Below are positions 42,796 through 50,281 of a DNA stretch of 64,000 bases, one piece after another. Made by a program: the position numbers and the translations under genes. The first letter of the stretch is position 1. Every line of letters starts with the position of its first letter. Source of the stretch: CAVTWH01 sp963850915 (GTDB lineage: Bacteria > Actinomycetota > Actinomycetes > Mycobacteriales > Micromonosporaceae); assembly GCA_963850915.1 (NCBI GenBank), contig CAWKND010000005.1, forward strand, positions 744,001-808,000. The letters run 5' to 3'. A model generated the notes under the pieces. The model saw only the letters and a list, made by a program, of their open reading frames with translations, did not search any database and was not told the origin of the DNA.

Positions 42796-43344
42796 GTGCG
42801 AATGACGAAGTTACGGCTGGCTGCCGTGGTGCTGGTAATGACGGCGGCGGTCGGCGCGTTCGCGAGCCCGGCCTACGCCTCGGGTACCACCCTCAACGAG
42901 GAGTGGTCCAAGAATCCCGAGCTGTGCGAGACGTCATGCGTCGTGACGCAGGGGAATATCGTGCAGCTGTGGCAGGGAATCCTGTGGGTGCAGGGCTTCG
43001 GGAGCGGCTCGTGCAGTTCATTTGTCGACGGCCACTTCGGGCCGAACACGACGACCGCGACGAGGGCGTACCAGTCCGCGAAGAACCTCGGTATCGACGG
43101 TCGGGTCGGGCCGCAGACCTGGACGTACGTCGAGGGCCTACTGCTCGACGGCGGCGGTGGTAACGGTACCGAGTTCTGGTACATCGGCGGCAGCCGCGGC
43201 AGCCGCGGCAGGGTCAATGTCCCGTACGACGGGATCAACGAAATCTGGAAATACAACGTGGTCACCACCCAGGACGGTGGTGGCGGCGGTTACAACAACA
43301 CTGGCTGGCCGACGATCGGGCCGAAGGTCGGCTGCTACACGTGA
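42796..43344 (+). CDS. Secreted peptidoglycan-binding domain protein, copy 2
   Basis: This 182-residue paralogue of the preceding gene has the same signal peptide, PG-binding segment (FVDGHFGPNTTTATRAYQSA, LGIDGRVGPQTWTYVE) and ending (NNTGWPTIGPKVGCY). Differences cluster in the N-terminal mature part (charged NEEWSK for KQIWST) and in the C-terminal loop, where a GSRGSRGR expansion and a polyglycine run appear. All four cysteines are kept, implying both copies are functional. It has its own -10 box (TAGTCT at 42734-42739) and GGAGAAG ribosome site. Confidence 0.82.
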   Translation: MRMTKLRLAAVVLVMTAAVGAFASPAYASGTTLNEEWSKNPELCETSCVVTQGNIVQLWQGILWVQGFGSGSCSSFVDGHFGPNTTTATRAYQSAKNLGIDGRVGPQTWTYVEGLLLDGGGGNGTEFWYIGGSRGSRGRVNVPYDGINEIWKYNVVTTQDGGGGGYNNTGWPTIGPKVGCYT

Positions 43345-43352
43345 ACGCGTGG

Positions 43353-43382
43353 GCGGCGGTGCGCCTCGGGGCGCCCCGCCGC
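43353..43382 (+). terminator. Hairpin after the second PG-binding gene
   Basis: GCGGCGG (43353-43359) and CCGCCGC (43376-43382) can pair, with further GC pairs inside, starting 9 bases after the stop. Confidence 0.5.
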
Positions 43383-43444
43383 TCCGCCCGGCCGAAGTTC
43401 GGCGTGTCCCGGGCGGGCAGAGCCGAGTGACCCAGAATTGGGCG

Positions 43445-43681
43445 ATGACCGCCCCGCAACCGACACCCCGGTAACGGATCGAGGCCGCCTGCGCGCGGCT
43501 CGGCCGGCCAGCTGTGGTGGCCGGCTGCGTACCCCTGCTCGCCGGCTCGGAGGCGGACACGGCGCTGATCCGCATCCTCGGTGGCCCGCACGCCGACCTG
43601 GTCCTGGCTGGCGCTCCGGGCCAGGCGTACTGGCTGCGCGTCTGGGCCGCCCGTGGATTGCTCTGGAGCTGGGACCCGACC
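43445..43681 (+). pseudogene. Decayed HEAT-repeat-like protein gene
   Basis: From the ATG at 43445 the frame reads nine residues, then a TAA (43472-43474), then continues with RIEAACARLGRPAVVAGCVP, ALIRILGGPHADLVL and YWLRVWAARGLLWSWD. This looks like the N-terminal half of a small HEAT-repeat protein found in actinobacteria (from memory). The expected C-terminal half (HWRVREM-type helices) is missing. One in-frame stop plus truncation suggests a dead gene. It occupies most of the otherwise gene-free 43345-43756 stretch. The homology should be confirmed. Confidence 0.5.
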
Positions 43682-43743
43682 GGGCTTCCCGGGCTGGGGA
43701 TCGCCCTGGGCGGGGGATTTGTTTGGTCGGCGGCGTACTGCGG

Positions 43744-43749
43744 TAACTT
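43744..43749 (+). promoter_or_regulatory. Leaderless -10 box of the MEDS-STAS gene
   Basis: TAACTT lies seven bases before the ATG at 43757, with no ribosome site between. It fixes the start although the frame is open further upstream into pseudogene sequence. Confidence 0.5.
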
Positions 43750-43756
43750 GTCGGTC

Positions 43757-44644
43757 ATGGAAGGCGGGCTGTCACCGACGGAGTCTCCGAACTCGGTCGA
43801 TGAGCTGGAGACCGGCGACCACGCGTGCGTGACGTTCACCGATCCCGAGGAGCGGCTGGACGTCGTCGCCGCGTTCGTCGGTACCGGGCTGCGGGTCGGG
43901 CACAAGGTGCTGTGCCTGACCGAGGCGATCGCCCCCGACCGGCTGGGCCAGGAGTTCGCGGCGCGCGCGGTGCCGGTACCCGAGGCGCTGGCCAGCGGGC
44001 AGTTGACGATCTTGACGAGCGAGCAGTCCTGGCTCGGCAACGGCGCTCCGACCGCGGCCACCATGATCGACGTACTCGCCGGCCAGCTGCGCAGCGCCGC
44101 TGGCGAGGGCTACCCGGGGCTGCGGGTCAGCGCCGACATGGTGTGGGCCACCCGGCCGTTCGCGTCGGTGGAGCAGCTGCTGGTCTTCGAGTCGGAGATG
44201 GCCGAGTTGATGACCGACGGCCGGCTCACCGTGATCTGCCAGTACGACCGGGACAGCTTCGACGGCGTGACCCTGGCACAGGCGGTTGAGCTGCATCCGC
44301 GTACCGTCGCCGCCGCCGTCTACCACGACGACCCGCTGCTGCGGGTATGCCGGCAGTACAGCCCGCCGGGCGTACGGCTGGCCGGCGAGATCGACATGGA
44401 GCACACCGACGCGCTGGCCCAGGCGCTGACCGAGGCGCTCCGGCTCGATCATGACGTGCATGTCAACCTGGCCGCGCTGCGGTTCATCGACGCCGCCAGC
44501 GCCAGTACCATCGTCCGGGCGGCGCTCAGCCTGCCGTCCGGGCGGACGATGCTGGTGACCTGCCAGCCGACGGTCGCCCAGCTGCTGGCCCTGACCGGAG
44601 CGCATGACGCACCGCAACTACGGGTAGTACCGGCTCATGGCTGA
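43757..44644 (+). CDS. MEDS-STAS anti-anti-sigma-type regulator
   Basis: This 295-residue cytosolic protein has an N-terminal MEDS (DcmR-type sensory) domain, about residues 15-185, with DHACVTFTDPEERLDVVAAF, KVLCLTE and MVWATRPFASVEQLLVFE. The C-terminal STAS domain (about 205-290) has LAGEIDMEHTDALAQAL and LRFIDAASASTIV, the Ser-containing phosphorylation segment. The next gene, overlapping by 8 bases, encodes an HATPase of the anti-sigma kinase kind, so the pair forms a partner-switch module coupling a sensed signal to an unlinked sigma factor. Confidence 0.85.
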   Translation: MEGGLSPTESPNSVDELETGDHACVTFTDPEERLDVVAAFVGTGLRVGHKVLCLTEAIAPDRLGQEFAARAVPVPEALASGQLTILTSEQSWLGNGAPTAATMIDVLAGQLRSAAGEGYPGLRVSADMVWATRPFASVEQLLVFESEMAELMTDGRLTVICQYDRDSFDGVTLAQAVELHPRTVAAAVYHDDPLLRVCRQYSPPGVRLAGEIDMEHTDALAQALTEALRLDHDVHVNLAALRFIDAASASTIVRAALSLPSGRTMLVTCQPTVAQLLALTGAHDAPQLRVVPAHG

Positions 44645-45107
44645 CGCTCAGCAGCCCGAGCTGCGCGGTACGGCCCCAGGCCTACCCGACGAGGTGGCGC
44701 TGGACCAGCCGTTCCGCGCCGGGGAGCTGTACACCCTGCGGGCCGCCGTCGCGGCGCACGCCAGCGAACTGGGTGGCGGCCCCGACCAGGTCGAGGCGTT
44801 GATGATCGTGGCCAGCGAGCTGGCGACCAACGCCATCCTGCACGGCGGTGGGCGCGGCCAGCTACGGCTGTGGTCGGCCGGCGGCCGGCTGCACATGCGG
44901 GTGAGCGACCACGGCAAGGGCATCCCCGACCCCGGTCACGCCGGGCTGGACCCGCAGGAGCCCTCCGCACTCGGCGGCCGGGGACTGTGGATCGCCCGGC
45001 AGCTCTGCGACGACGTGGCGATCACGGCCGGCCCGACCGGCACCGCGATCACCGTCAGCCTGCGGGTTTCGGGCGCCCCCGTGGCGCCCGAGCCGCTGCC
45101 CGAGTAG
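44637..45107 (+). CDS. RsbW-like ATP-binding anti-sigma kinase
   Basis: This 156-residue GHKL ATPase of the anti-sigma type has N-box ELATNAILHG, G1 box DHGKGIPDPG and GGRGLWIARQLCD before the last strands. It lacks a histidine kinase dimerisation domain. It most likely phosphorylates the STAS serine of the upstream protein and binds a sigma factor; no sigma gene lies in the window. Its ATG lies inside the end of the preceding gene. Confidence 0.9.
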   Translation: MADAQQPELRGTAPGLPDEVALDQPFRAGELYTLRAAVAAHASELGGGPDQVEALMIVASELATNAILHGGGRGQLRLWSAGGRLHMRVSDHGKGIPDPGHAGLDPQEPSALGGRGLWIARQLCDDVAITAGPTGTAITVSLRVSGAPVAPEPLPE

Positions 45108-45115
45108 TCGCCCGG

Positions 45116-45175
45116 CTGCCGGTCTACGGGCTGCCGGTCAATGGGCTGCCGGTCAATGGGCTGCCGGTCAACAGG
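45116..45175. repeat. 15-nt tandem repeat, four copies, between convergent genes
   Basis: CTGCCGGTCTACGGG, CTGCCGGTCAATGGG (twice) and CTGCCGGTCAACAGG run without gap from 45116 to 45175, filling the whole space between the HATPase stop and the GyrI-like gene end. No hairpin terminator is evident there. Confidence 0.85.
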
Positions 45176-45178
45176 TGG

Positions 45179-45685
45179 TTAGTCGGCGAGCTTGAACGCC
45201 AGTACCGTCACCCACTGCTTCATGTCCGGCTGCTGCGCCGGGTCGGTCTCGTAGAACTCCAGCCGGCTGGCCCAGGCGTCGCCGTCGGCGCTGTCGTGCC
45301 GATCGAAGATCAGCCCGTTGTCCCTGGCCCAGAACAGGAAGTCCCGGGTCACCCAGATCAGGTCGTCCGGATGGCCGGTGTACGCCGACGTCAGGTACCG
45401 CCCGGCCGGCAGCACGCCCGCGGTCACTTCGTCGTCGCCCTCGATCGGGGCGGCCACCGGGATACCCACCTCCATGTCCAGCTCCCGCTCCATGTCGATC
45501 ACGTGGTACCGGAAGAAGGGTGCGCCGGCCGGGGCGATCCCGTGCCCGGCCAGCCAGCCGAACAATTCGGGGAGCTGGTCGGCGAGCCCGGCCAGGGTGG
45601 ACATGGTGACCTTGCGGCGGATGCCGACATAGTGCTGCTCGGTGCGCTCAACGGTGCTCGGGTCCTGCGTCAGGTACTCGCTCAT
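45179..45685 (-). CDS. GyrI-like/AraC effector-binding domain protein
   Basis: This 168-residue stand-alone small-molecule binding protein of the GyrI/BmrR-C (AraC_E_bind) fold shows VERTEQHYVGIRRKVTMSTL at the start, FFRYHVID-MERELDMEVGIP and LPAGRYLTSAYTGHPDDL, which are the usual strands and loop. No DNA-binding domain is present. Members bind hydrophobic cations or inhibit gyrase; some hydrolyse electrophiles. Role here is unknown. Confidence 0.85.
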   Translation of the reverse strand: MSEYLTQDPSTVERTEQHYVGIRRKVTMSTLAGLADQLPELFGWLAGHGIAPAGAPFFRYHVIDMERELDMEVGIPVAAPIEGDDEVTAGVLPAGRYLTSAYTGHPDDLIWVTRDFLFWARDNGLIFDRHDSADGDAWASRLEFYETDPAQQPDMKQWVTVLAFKLAD

Positions 45686-45972
45686 GACCAGAAAGACTGC
45701 CGCCGCGGGCAGAACTCATCGGTACCGACACGCGGTGCCCGGCCGCCATTCGGCTGCGCGAGTTGACCGGGAGGGTGAACTCGGGCCGGCGCGATGTCGC
45801 GTTCCGCCGGGTTCCCTCGTACCCGAGCCGGCCGGCCCTATGCTGCGCGCAGGCCGGCCGCGCCCGAGGCGTCGCGGGCGGTGGGATCTGTTGACCGGCA
45901 GGGGATTTCGGCGTTCGCCGTCCGGTCGAAGTCGGCCGGCGGGAGCGGCCGGTACAAGGAGAGGGGAACGCC

Positions 45973-46785
45973 GTGACGGTGGTGGCCAGCTCGCCCGCGC
46001 AGCTGGTGCAGGCGCCGGTGTCGTACCGCAAGAACATCACCATGCTGCGCGGTCCGCAGCTGGACGCGGTGCGGAACGCCTTCGCCGGCAGCATGGCGTT
46101 GACCGACGACCGGGGTTGGCAGCACTGGGCCGGCCTGCACGGTCTGCCGCTGCCCATGTACTGCCAGCACCACACCCCGCTGTTCCTCCCGTGGCACCGG
46201 GCCTACCTCTACTACTTCGAGCTCACCCTGAAGGAGCAGCAGCCGACGGCGAGCCTGCCGTGGTGGGACTGGACCTCGGCGGAGAGCCACCGGATCGGGC
46301 TGCCGGCCGCGTACACCGCGCCGACCATGCCCGACGGCCGGCCCAACCCGCTCGCCGGCAGCGTGATCAACGAGCTCGCGCAGCAGCAGGGCGGTACCGG
46401 CTCGCCGCAGGTGACCTCGCGGGACCCGGACAACCCGGCTCGGCTGCCGACGGCGGCGCAGGTCGCGCAGCTGCTGGAGATGGGTGACTTCCTCGACTTC
46501 CAGCAGCAGATCGAGCAGATCCACGACGCGGTACACGTGTGGGTGGGCGGGACGGTGGGGGAGATCCCGTTCGCCGCGTACGACCCGATCTTCTTCGCGC
46601 ACCACACGATGATCGACCGGCTGTGGCGGCTGTGGCAGCTGCGCCACCCGACAGCGGGGGTACCCGACGACCTGATCGGCGAAGCACTGCCGCCGTTCAA
46701 CATCACGGTGCGGCAGACCATCAGCGTGACCGCGTTAGGCTACGACTACGCGAGCTTCTCCAGCCGTACCGTGATGGGGGGTTAG
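45973..46785 (+). CDS. Tyrosinase-family copper oxidase
   Basis: This 270-residue type-3 copper enzyme oxidises phenols to o-quinones. CuA ligands are likely His56 (GLHG), His66 or His67 (YCQHH) and His75 (LPWHRAY). CuB ligands are likely His184 and His188 (IHDAVHVWVGG) and His211 (DPIFFAHHTMIDRLW). LPWWDW is also conserved. There is no signal peptide. The start is GTG after GGAGAGGGG; a TATGCT box at 45839-45844 may be the -10. No MelC1-type copper chaperone gene is present; instead a separate beta-rich partner follows after 2 bases. Confidence 0.92.
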   Translation: MTVVASSPAQLVQAPVSYRKNITMLRGPQLDAVRNAFAGSMALTDDRGWQHWAGLHGLPLPMYCQHHTPLFLPWHRAYLYYFELTLKEQQPTASLPWWDWTSAESHRIGLPAAYTAPTMPDGRPNPLAGSVINELAQQQGGTGSPQVTSRDPDNPARLPTAAQVAQLLEMGDFLDFQQQIEQIHDAVHVWVGGTVGEIPFAAYDPIFFAHHTMIDRLWRLWQLRHPTAGVPDDLIGEALPPFNITVRQTISVTALGYDYASFSSRTVMGG

Positions 46786-46787
46786 CC

Positions 46788-47264
46788 GTGGCGATCAACT
46801 TCACCCTGGAGCTGCCGCCCTACCCGCAGCTGGCCGACACCACCGGGACGGTACCCGGCTTCACCCGGGCCGACCTCACCTTCTACGGCCTGGACCACAG
46901 CCACGTCTCGTACGAGGCCCGGGTCTTCTTCGACGCCCCGCAGGCCGATGCGGACACCTCGCTCGACGACCCCGCCTACGCGGGTTCGTTCCACGTGTTC
47001 GGGCACGGCGGCTGCTTCGGCGAGGATGGGCACTGCGCGGTGCGCGGCCCGGTGACCGCCTTCGACCGCCGGCTGCCGCACCAACTGGTGGCCGCCACCC
47101 GGGTGCTGATCTGCACCGAACCGATCCGGGAGCTGGTCGTCGCCGGTCGGGCCAGCACCCAGGTCACCGTCGTGCCGGTGGTCCGCCCCGGCCCGCTGTC
47201 CAGCGACGACTCGCCTGATCACGTACTGAGCTTCGACCAGGTGGCCCTGCACACCTACGAATAA
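46788..47264 (+). CDS. Tyrosinase partner protein, probable detached C-terminal domain
   Basis: This 158-residue protein is predicted to be mostly beta strands, starting two bases after the tyrosinase stop (GTG at 46788). It contains AGSFHVFGHGGCFGEDGHC, a His/Cys-rich motif that could handle copper, and FDRRLPHQLVAATRVLI. In several tyrosinases, catechol oxidases and hemocyanins a C-terminal beta-sandwich shields the active site or helps load copper, and this protein may be the equivalent as a separate chain. That link is inference from position and composition. Confidence 0.65.
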   Translation: MAINFTLELPPYPQLADTTGTVPGFTRADLTFYGLDHSHVSYEARVFFDAPQADADTSLDDPAYAGSFHVFGHGGCFGEDGHCAVRGPVTAFDRRLPHQLVAATRVLICTEPIRELVVAGRASTQVTVVPVVRPGPLSSDDSPDHVLSFDQVALHTYE

Positions 47265-47489
47265 AGATCCAGATCAACCACATCCCCGGGTACCCCTGGG
47301 CGCGGTCCCGTGGCCTGGGCCGCGGTGCGGCTGAGCGGAACTGTCGGTCCTCGATGGCACCATCGCGCGATGGAGCAGAACCGCCCGGGGCGACCGCTAC
47401 GCAGCTCGGCGGCGCTGGGCAGCGTGCTGTCGCTGGTCCTCGACCGGATCGACCCGGATGCCGCGGTCGTACCGAACCCGGGTCCGCAG

Positions 47490-48200
47490 CTACCGCGGCC
47501 GGTGCGCCCGGAGCATCAGTGACACGCCCCGGCGCGACTTCGTCGGGAGAAAGCGCTCGATCTTGACGATGGCGCTGAGGCCGGCGTTGACCACCGGGTG
47601 TACGGCGATGATGTCGCGGTCGTTTTCGGCATCGCTGGTGCCGTTGCGGCGCATCTTGACGACCGGCCGCAGCAGGACGTTCCAGCTCCACAGCGAGTCG
47701 ATGACCAGGCCGGCGCCCTCGATCAGCTTGCTGAGGCTGGCCCGGTCGTACCGCCGGAAGTGCGCGCTGGTGACGTCGTGAGCCGACCACAGCTCCATGT
47801 CGCACGGTACGGCGATCAGCGCGGTGCCGCCGGGCCGGAGTACGCGCGCGATCTCCGCTGCTGCCTGGTAATCCTCCTCGATGTGTTCCAACACATCGAA
47901 GGCGACCGCGAGGTCGAACGACTGGTCCGGGACGGGCAGATCTCGGGCGTCCGCCTGGATCGCATTGAGGCCACGGGACCGGGCCACCTCGACGCCGGCC
48001 TCAAGGAACTCGGTCGCGAGTACGTCCCAGCCGTTCGCGGCCAGGGTGCGGCTGTTGCCGCCGCCGGCCGCGCCGATTTCGATCGCTTTTCCGGGCGGCC
48101 CGATTCGCCGCAACTCGCGGCTGATGATCGCTCGACGTTCGCGGTACCACCAGTGGCGATCCTCGACGGAGGTGAGGTCTTTGATTTGTGTGTCTTTCAC
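47490..48200 (-). CDS. Class I SAM-dependent methyltransferase
   Basis: This 236-residue methyltransferase has IEIGAAGGGNSRTLAANG (SAM loop), ATEFLEAGVEVAR, IQADARDLPVPDQSFDLAVAFDVLEHI and IARVLRPGGTALIAVP in standard order. HFRRYDRASLSKLIEGAGL is typical of methyltransferases in glycan or lipid clusters. A hydrophobic/basic C-terminus could contact a membrane. The GTG start lies 220 bases from the divergent nitroreductase. The 225-base gap on its other side (47265-47489) holds only a weak short frame. Confidence 0.88.
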   Translation of the reverse strand: MKDTQIKDLTSVEDRHWWYRERRAIISRELRRIGPPGKAIEIGAAGGGNSRTLAANGWDVLATEFLEAGVEVARSRGLNAIQADARDLPVPDQSFDLAVAFDVLEHIEEDYQAAAEIARVLRPGGTALIAVPCDMELWSAHDVTSAHFRRYDRASLSKLIEGAGLVIDSLWSWNVLLRPVVKMRRNGTSDAENDRDIIAVHPVVNAGLSAIVKIERFLPTKSRRGVSLMLRAHRPR

Positions 48201-48420
48201 AAGATCCCGTCCGGTGGGGGGCCAGGGTGACGACTGCCGGGTTCAGCCGTTTGATGTTAGCCAGCTTTTAGCACGCTGTGGGGACTCCGAACGTGAGATT
48301 TACTTGCTCGAGACATTGCGACCGGGGATCGACAGCCACTTGCCGCGTCGATGGGTTAAATGCCCGATCCGTGCCGCGCGGAGTGGTCGCGCCACCCACG
48401 TTCGAGTGCAGGATGGGTGG

Positions 48421-49065
48421 ATGAGCGCACCCGATCTCACCCCGGACGAGTTGCTGACCACCACCCGGACGGTACGTAAGCGGCTGGACTTCGGCCGGCC
48501 GGTACCGATCGAGTTGGTACGCGAGTGCCTTGAGATCGCCCTGCAGGCGCCGAGCGGCTCGAACCGGCAAGGCTGGGAGTGGCTGGTGGTCACCGACCCC
48601 GCCACCAGGGCCGCCATCGGCGGCGTCTACCGGCGCGCCGTGGCCCGCTACCTCGACTCGTCCGGCTCGGCCGCGAAGCTGTTCGCCGACGACCCGGACC
48701 GCGCGCCGGTGCAGCGGCGGGTCGGGGACAGCGTGGCCTATCTGGGCGAACATATGGGGGAGGCGCCGGTTCTGGTCATCCCTTGCCTGCGCGTGCCCCG
48801 GCTGCCGGTCGGCAACCAGGCCGGGCTGTGGGGCTCGCTACTGCCCGCCGCGTGGAGCTACATGCTGGCCGCGCGGGTACGCGGACTCGGTACCGCGTGG
48901 ACGACACTGCACCTGACCTTCGAGTCCGAGGTGGCGGCGCTGCTCGGCGTCCCCGACGACATCCGCCAGGCGGCGCTGATCCCGACCGCGTACTACACCG
49001 GCAATACGTTCCGTCCGGCCCACCGTGCGCCGCTGGAGTGGGTTCTGCACGTCGACCGCTGGTAG
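48421..49065 (+). CDS. Nitroreductase-family protein
   Basis: This 214-residue FMN-dependent nitroreductase fold shows TTTRTVRKRLDFGRPVP as the N-terminal FMN-phosphate segment, LQAPSGSNRQGWEW, and GLGTAWTTLHL, then a late-helix region with PTAYYTGNTF. The substrate is unknown; such enzymes reduce quinones, nitroaromatics or enones. ATG at 48421; the frame is open upstream without coding character. CAGGAT six bases upstream is a weak leaderless -10 candidate. Confidence 0.88.
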   Translation: MSAPDLTPDELLTTTRTVRKRLDFGRPVPIELVRECLEIALQAPSGSNRQGWEWLVVTDPATRAAIGGVYRRAVARYLDSSGSAAKLFADDPDRAPVQRRVGDSVAYLGEHMGEAPVLVIPCLRVPRLPVGNQAGLWGSLLPAAWSYMLAARVRGLGTAWTTLHLTFESEVAALLGVPDDIRQAALIPTAYYTGNTFRPAHRAPLEWVLHVDRW

Positions 49066-49246
49066 CGGCTGCCGCTGGGGACTGACTTGGCAGACCGCAG
49101 GTCACGTGCAGATGGCGCGCAGGTTGACAAAACATGGCATATCGGCCACGACGATGACGGTGGGTAGCGGCCGGGCTCCCCGGACCCGTACGATCCGTGC
49201 TCGCCCTAACGGGGGCATTCGGAATTCGTCGGATGAGGGGTGGAAC

Positions 49247-50281
49247 GTGGGCGTCGACTACGTCTCGCTGTCCGTGGTCATCCCCATGTACAACGAAGAA
49301 GCGGTGCTTCCGTTACTGGCGGCCAGACTGCGACCGGTACTGGACGGGCTGGGCGACAGCTACGAGGTCGTCGCGGTCGACGACGGCAGCCGGGACACGA
49401 CAGCCGCTCAGCTGATGGGCATGCGGCGGAGCTGGCCGCAGCTGCGGGTGATCCGCCTGCGCCGCAACGGTGGTCACCAGGCCGCGCTCACCGCCGGCCT
49501 CGAGCGCAGCGTCGGCGACTACGTGGTCAGTCTCGATGCCGATCTGCAGGACCCGCCCGAGAAGATCCCGGAGATGCTCGAGCTGGCCCGCCGGGAGAGC
49601 CTGGACATCGTCTACGGCGTGCGCAACGACCGCAGGACCGACACCCGGTACAAGCGGTGGACCGCGCGCATCTACTACGCGATGATGCGCCGCCTGATCG
49701 GCAAGAACGTACCGGCGGACGCCGGGGACTTCCGGTTGCTCAGCCGCCAGACGGTACGCGCGCTGGCCGAACTGCCGGGCGGCAGCGGACAGGTACTGCG
49801 CCTGCTGGTGCCGTGGATCGGGTTCCCCAGCGGGCAGGTCACCTATACCCGCGAGGAGCGCGCCGCCGGCCGTACAAAATATCCCCTGTCCAAGATGTTG
49901 TTGTTGACTTTGGACAGCGTCACCAGCTTTTCGGCGGCGCCGTTGCGACTGGCCACCCTGCTCGGCATGTGTGGCGTGGTGCTCTGCGGGATCCTGCTGG
50001 TGATCGCGTTGGGCGCCTACATCCTGAACCACACGGTGTCCGGCTGGGCCTCGCTCTACGTGGCCGTACTCTTCCTCGGCGCCGTGCAACTGCTGTGCCT
50101 GGGGCTGCTCGGTGAGTACGTCGGCCGGATCTACACGGCTGTCCAGGGCCGCCCCACCTACTATGTCGGCTACGACAGCGCCGAAGACGGCCGCGACAGT
50201 GCCAAGGACAGCCGCGACAGTGCCAAGGACAGCCGCGACACGGCCGGGGACAGCCGCGACGAGCTGGTGGCCAGCCGATGA
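49247..50281 (+). CDS. DPM1/ArnC-type GT2 with repeat tail
   Basis: This 344-residue membrane-bound glycosyltransferase transfers sugar to a polyprenyl phosphate. GT-A motifs are SVVIPMYNEEAVLPLL, VDDGSRDTT, NGGHQAALTAGL and DADLQDPPE. Two membrane helices (about 240-300) follow, then QGRPTYYVGY and a cytoplasmic tail of 21-nt repeats encoding DSAKDSR units. The GTG start follows GAGGGG. TTGACA at 49124-49129 could be a -35. The stop overlaps the next gene (ATGA), so its product probably supplies lipid-linked sugar to that protein. Confidence 0.9.
   Translation: MGVDYVSLSVVIPMYNEEAVLPLLAARLRPVLDGLGDSYEVVAVDDGSRDTTAAQLMGMRRSWPQLRVIRLRRNGGHQAALTAGLERSVGDYVVSLDADLQDPPEKIPEMLELARRESLDIVYGVRNDRRTDTRYKRWTARIYYAMMRRLIGKNVPADAGDFRLLSRQTVRALAELPGGSGQVLRLLVPWIGFPSGQVTYTREERAAGRTKYPLSKMLLLTLDSVTSFSAAPLRLATLLGMCGVVLCGILLVIALGAYILNHTVSGWASLYVAVLFLGAVQLLCLGLLGEYVGRIYTAVQGRPTYYVGYDSAEDGRDSAKDSRDSAKDSRDTAGDSRDELVASR
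50174..50257 (+). repeat. 21-nt tandem repeat, four copies, in the GT2 C-terminal tail
   Basis: Units at 50174-50194, 50195-50215, 50216-50236 and 50237-50257, the second and third identical (GACAGTGCCAAGGACAGCCGC). They encode DSAEDGR, DSAKDSR twice and DTAGDSR, a highly charged linker. Confidence 0.9.

Larger units (their letters stand above)
41947..43382 (+). repeat. Tandem gene duplication, unit about 715 bp
   Basis: The upstream regions (from GATCTGCC at 41947 and 42663), the -10 boxes (TACGCT 42018-42023, TAGTCT 42734-42739), the starts (42081, 42796) and the coding sequences are all similar and 715-716 bp apart. GGGGCGCCCCGCC-type sequence follows gnd and each copy, marking possible recombination edges. 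Confidence 0.88.

Noticed and set aside
43514..43756. An N-terminal extension of the MEDS-STAS protein
   Set aside because: The upstream part reads as an unrelated HEAT-like fragment followed by junk, and a -10 box lies just before the ATG at 43757.
47370..47522. A 50-codon frame between the tyrosinase partner and the methyltransferase
   Set aside because: It has no ribosome site, overlaps the convergent methyltransferase end and has no recognisable pattern. It may be residual sequence.
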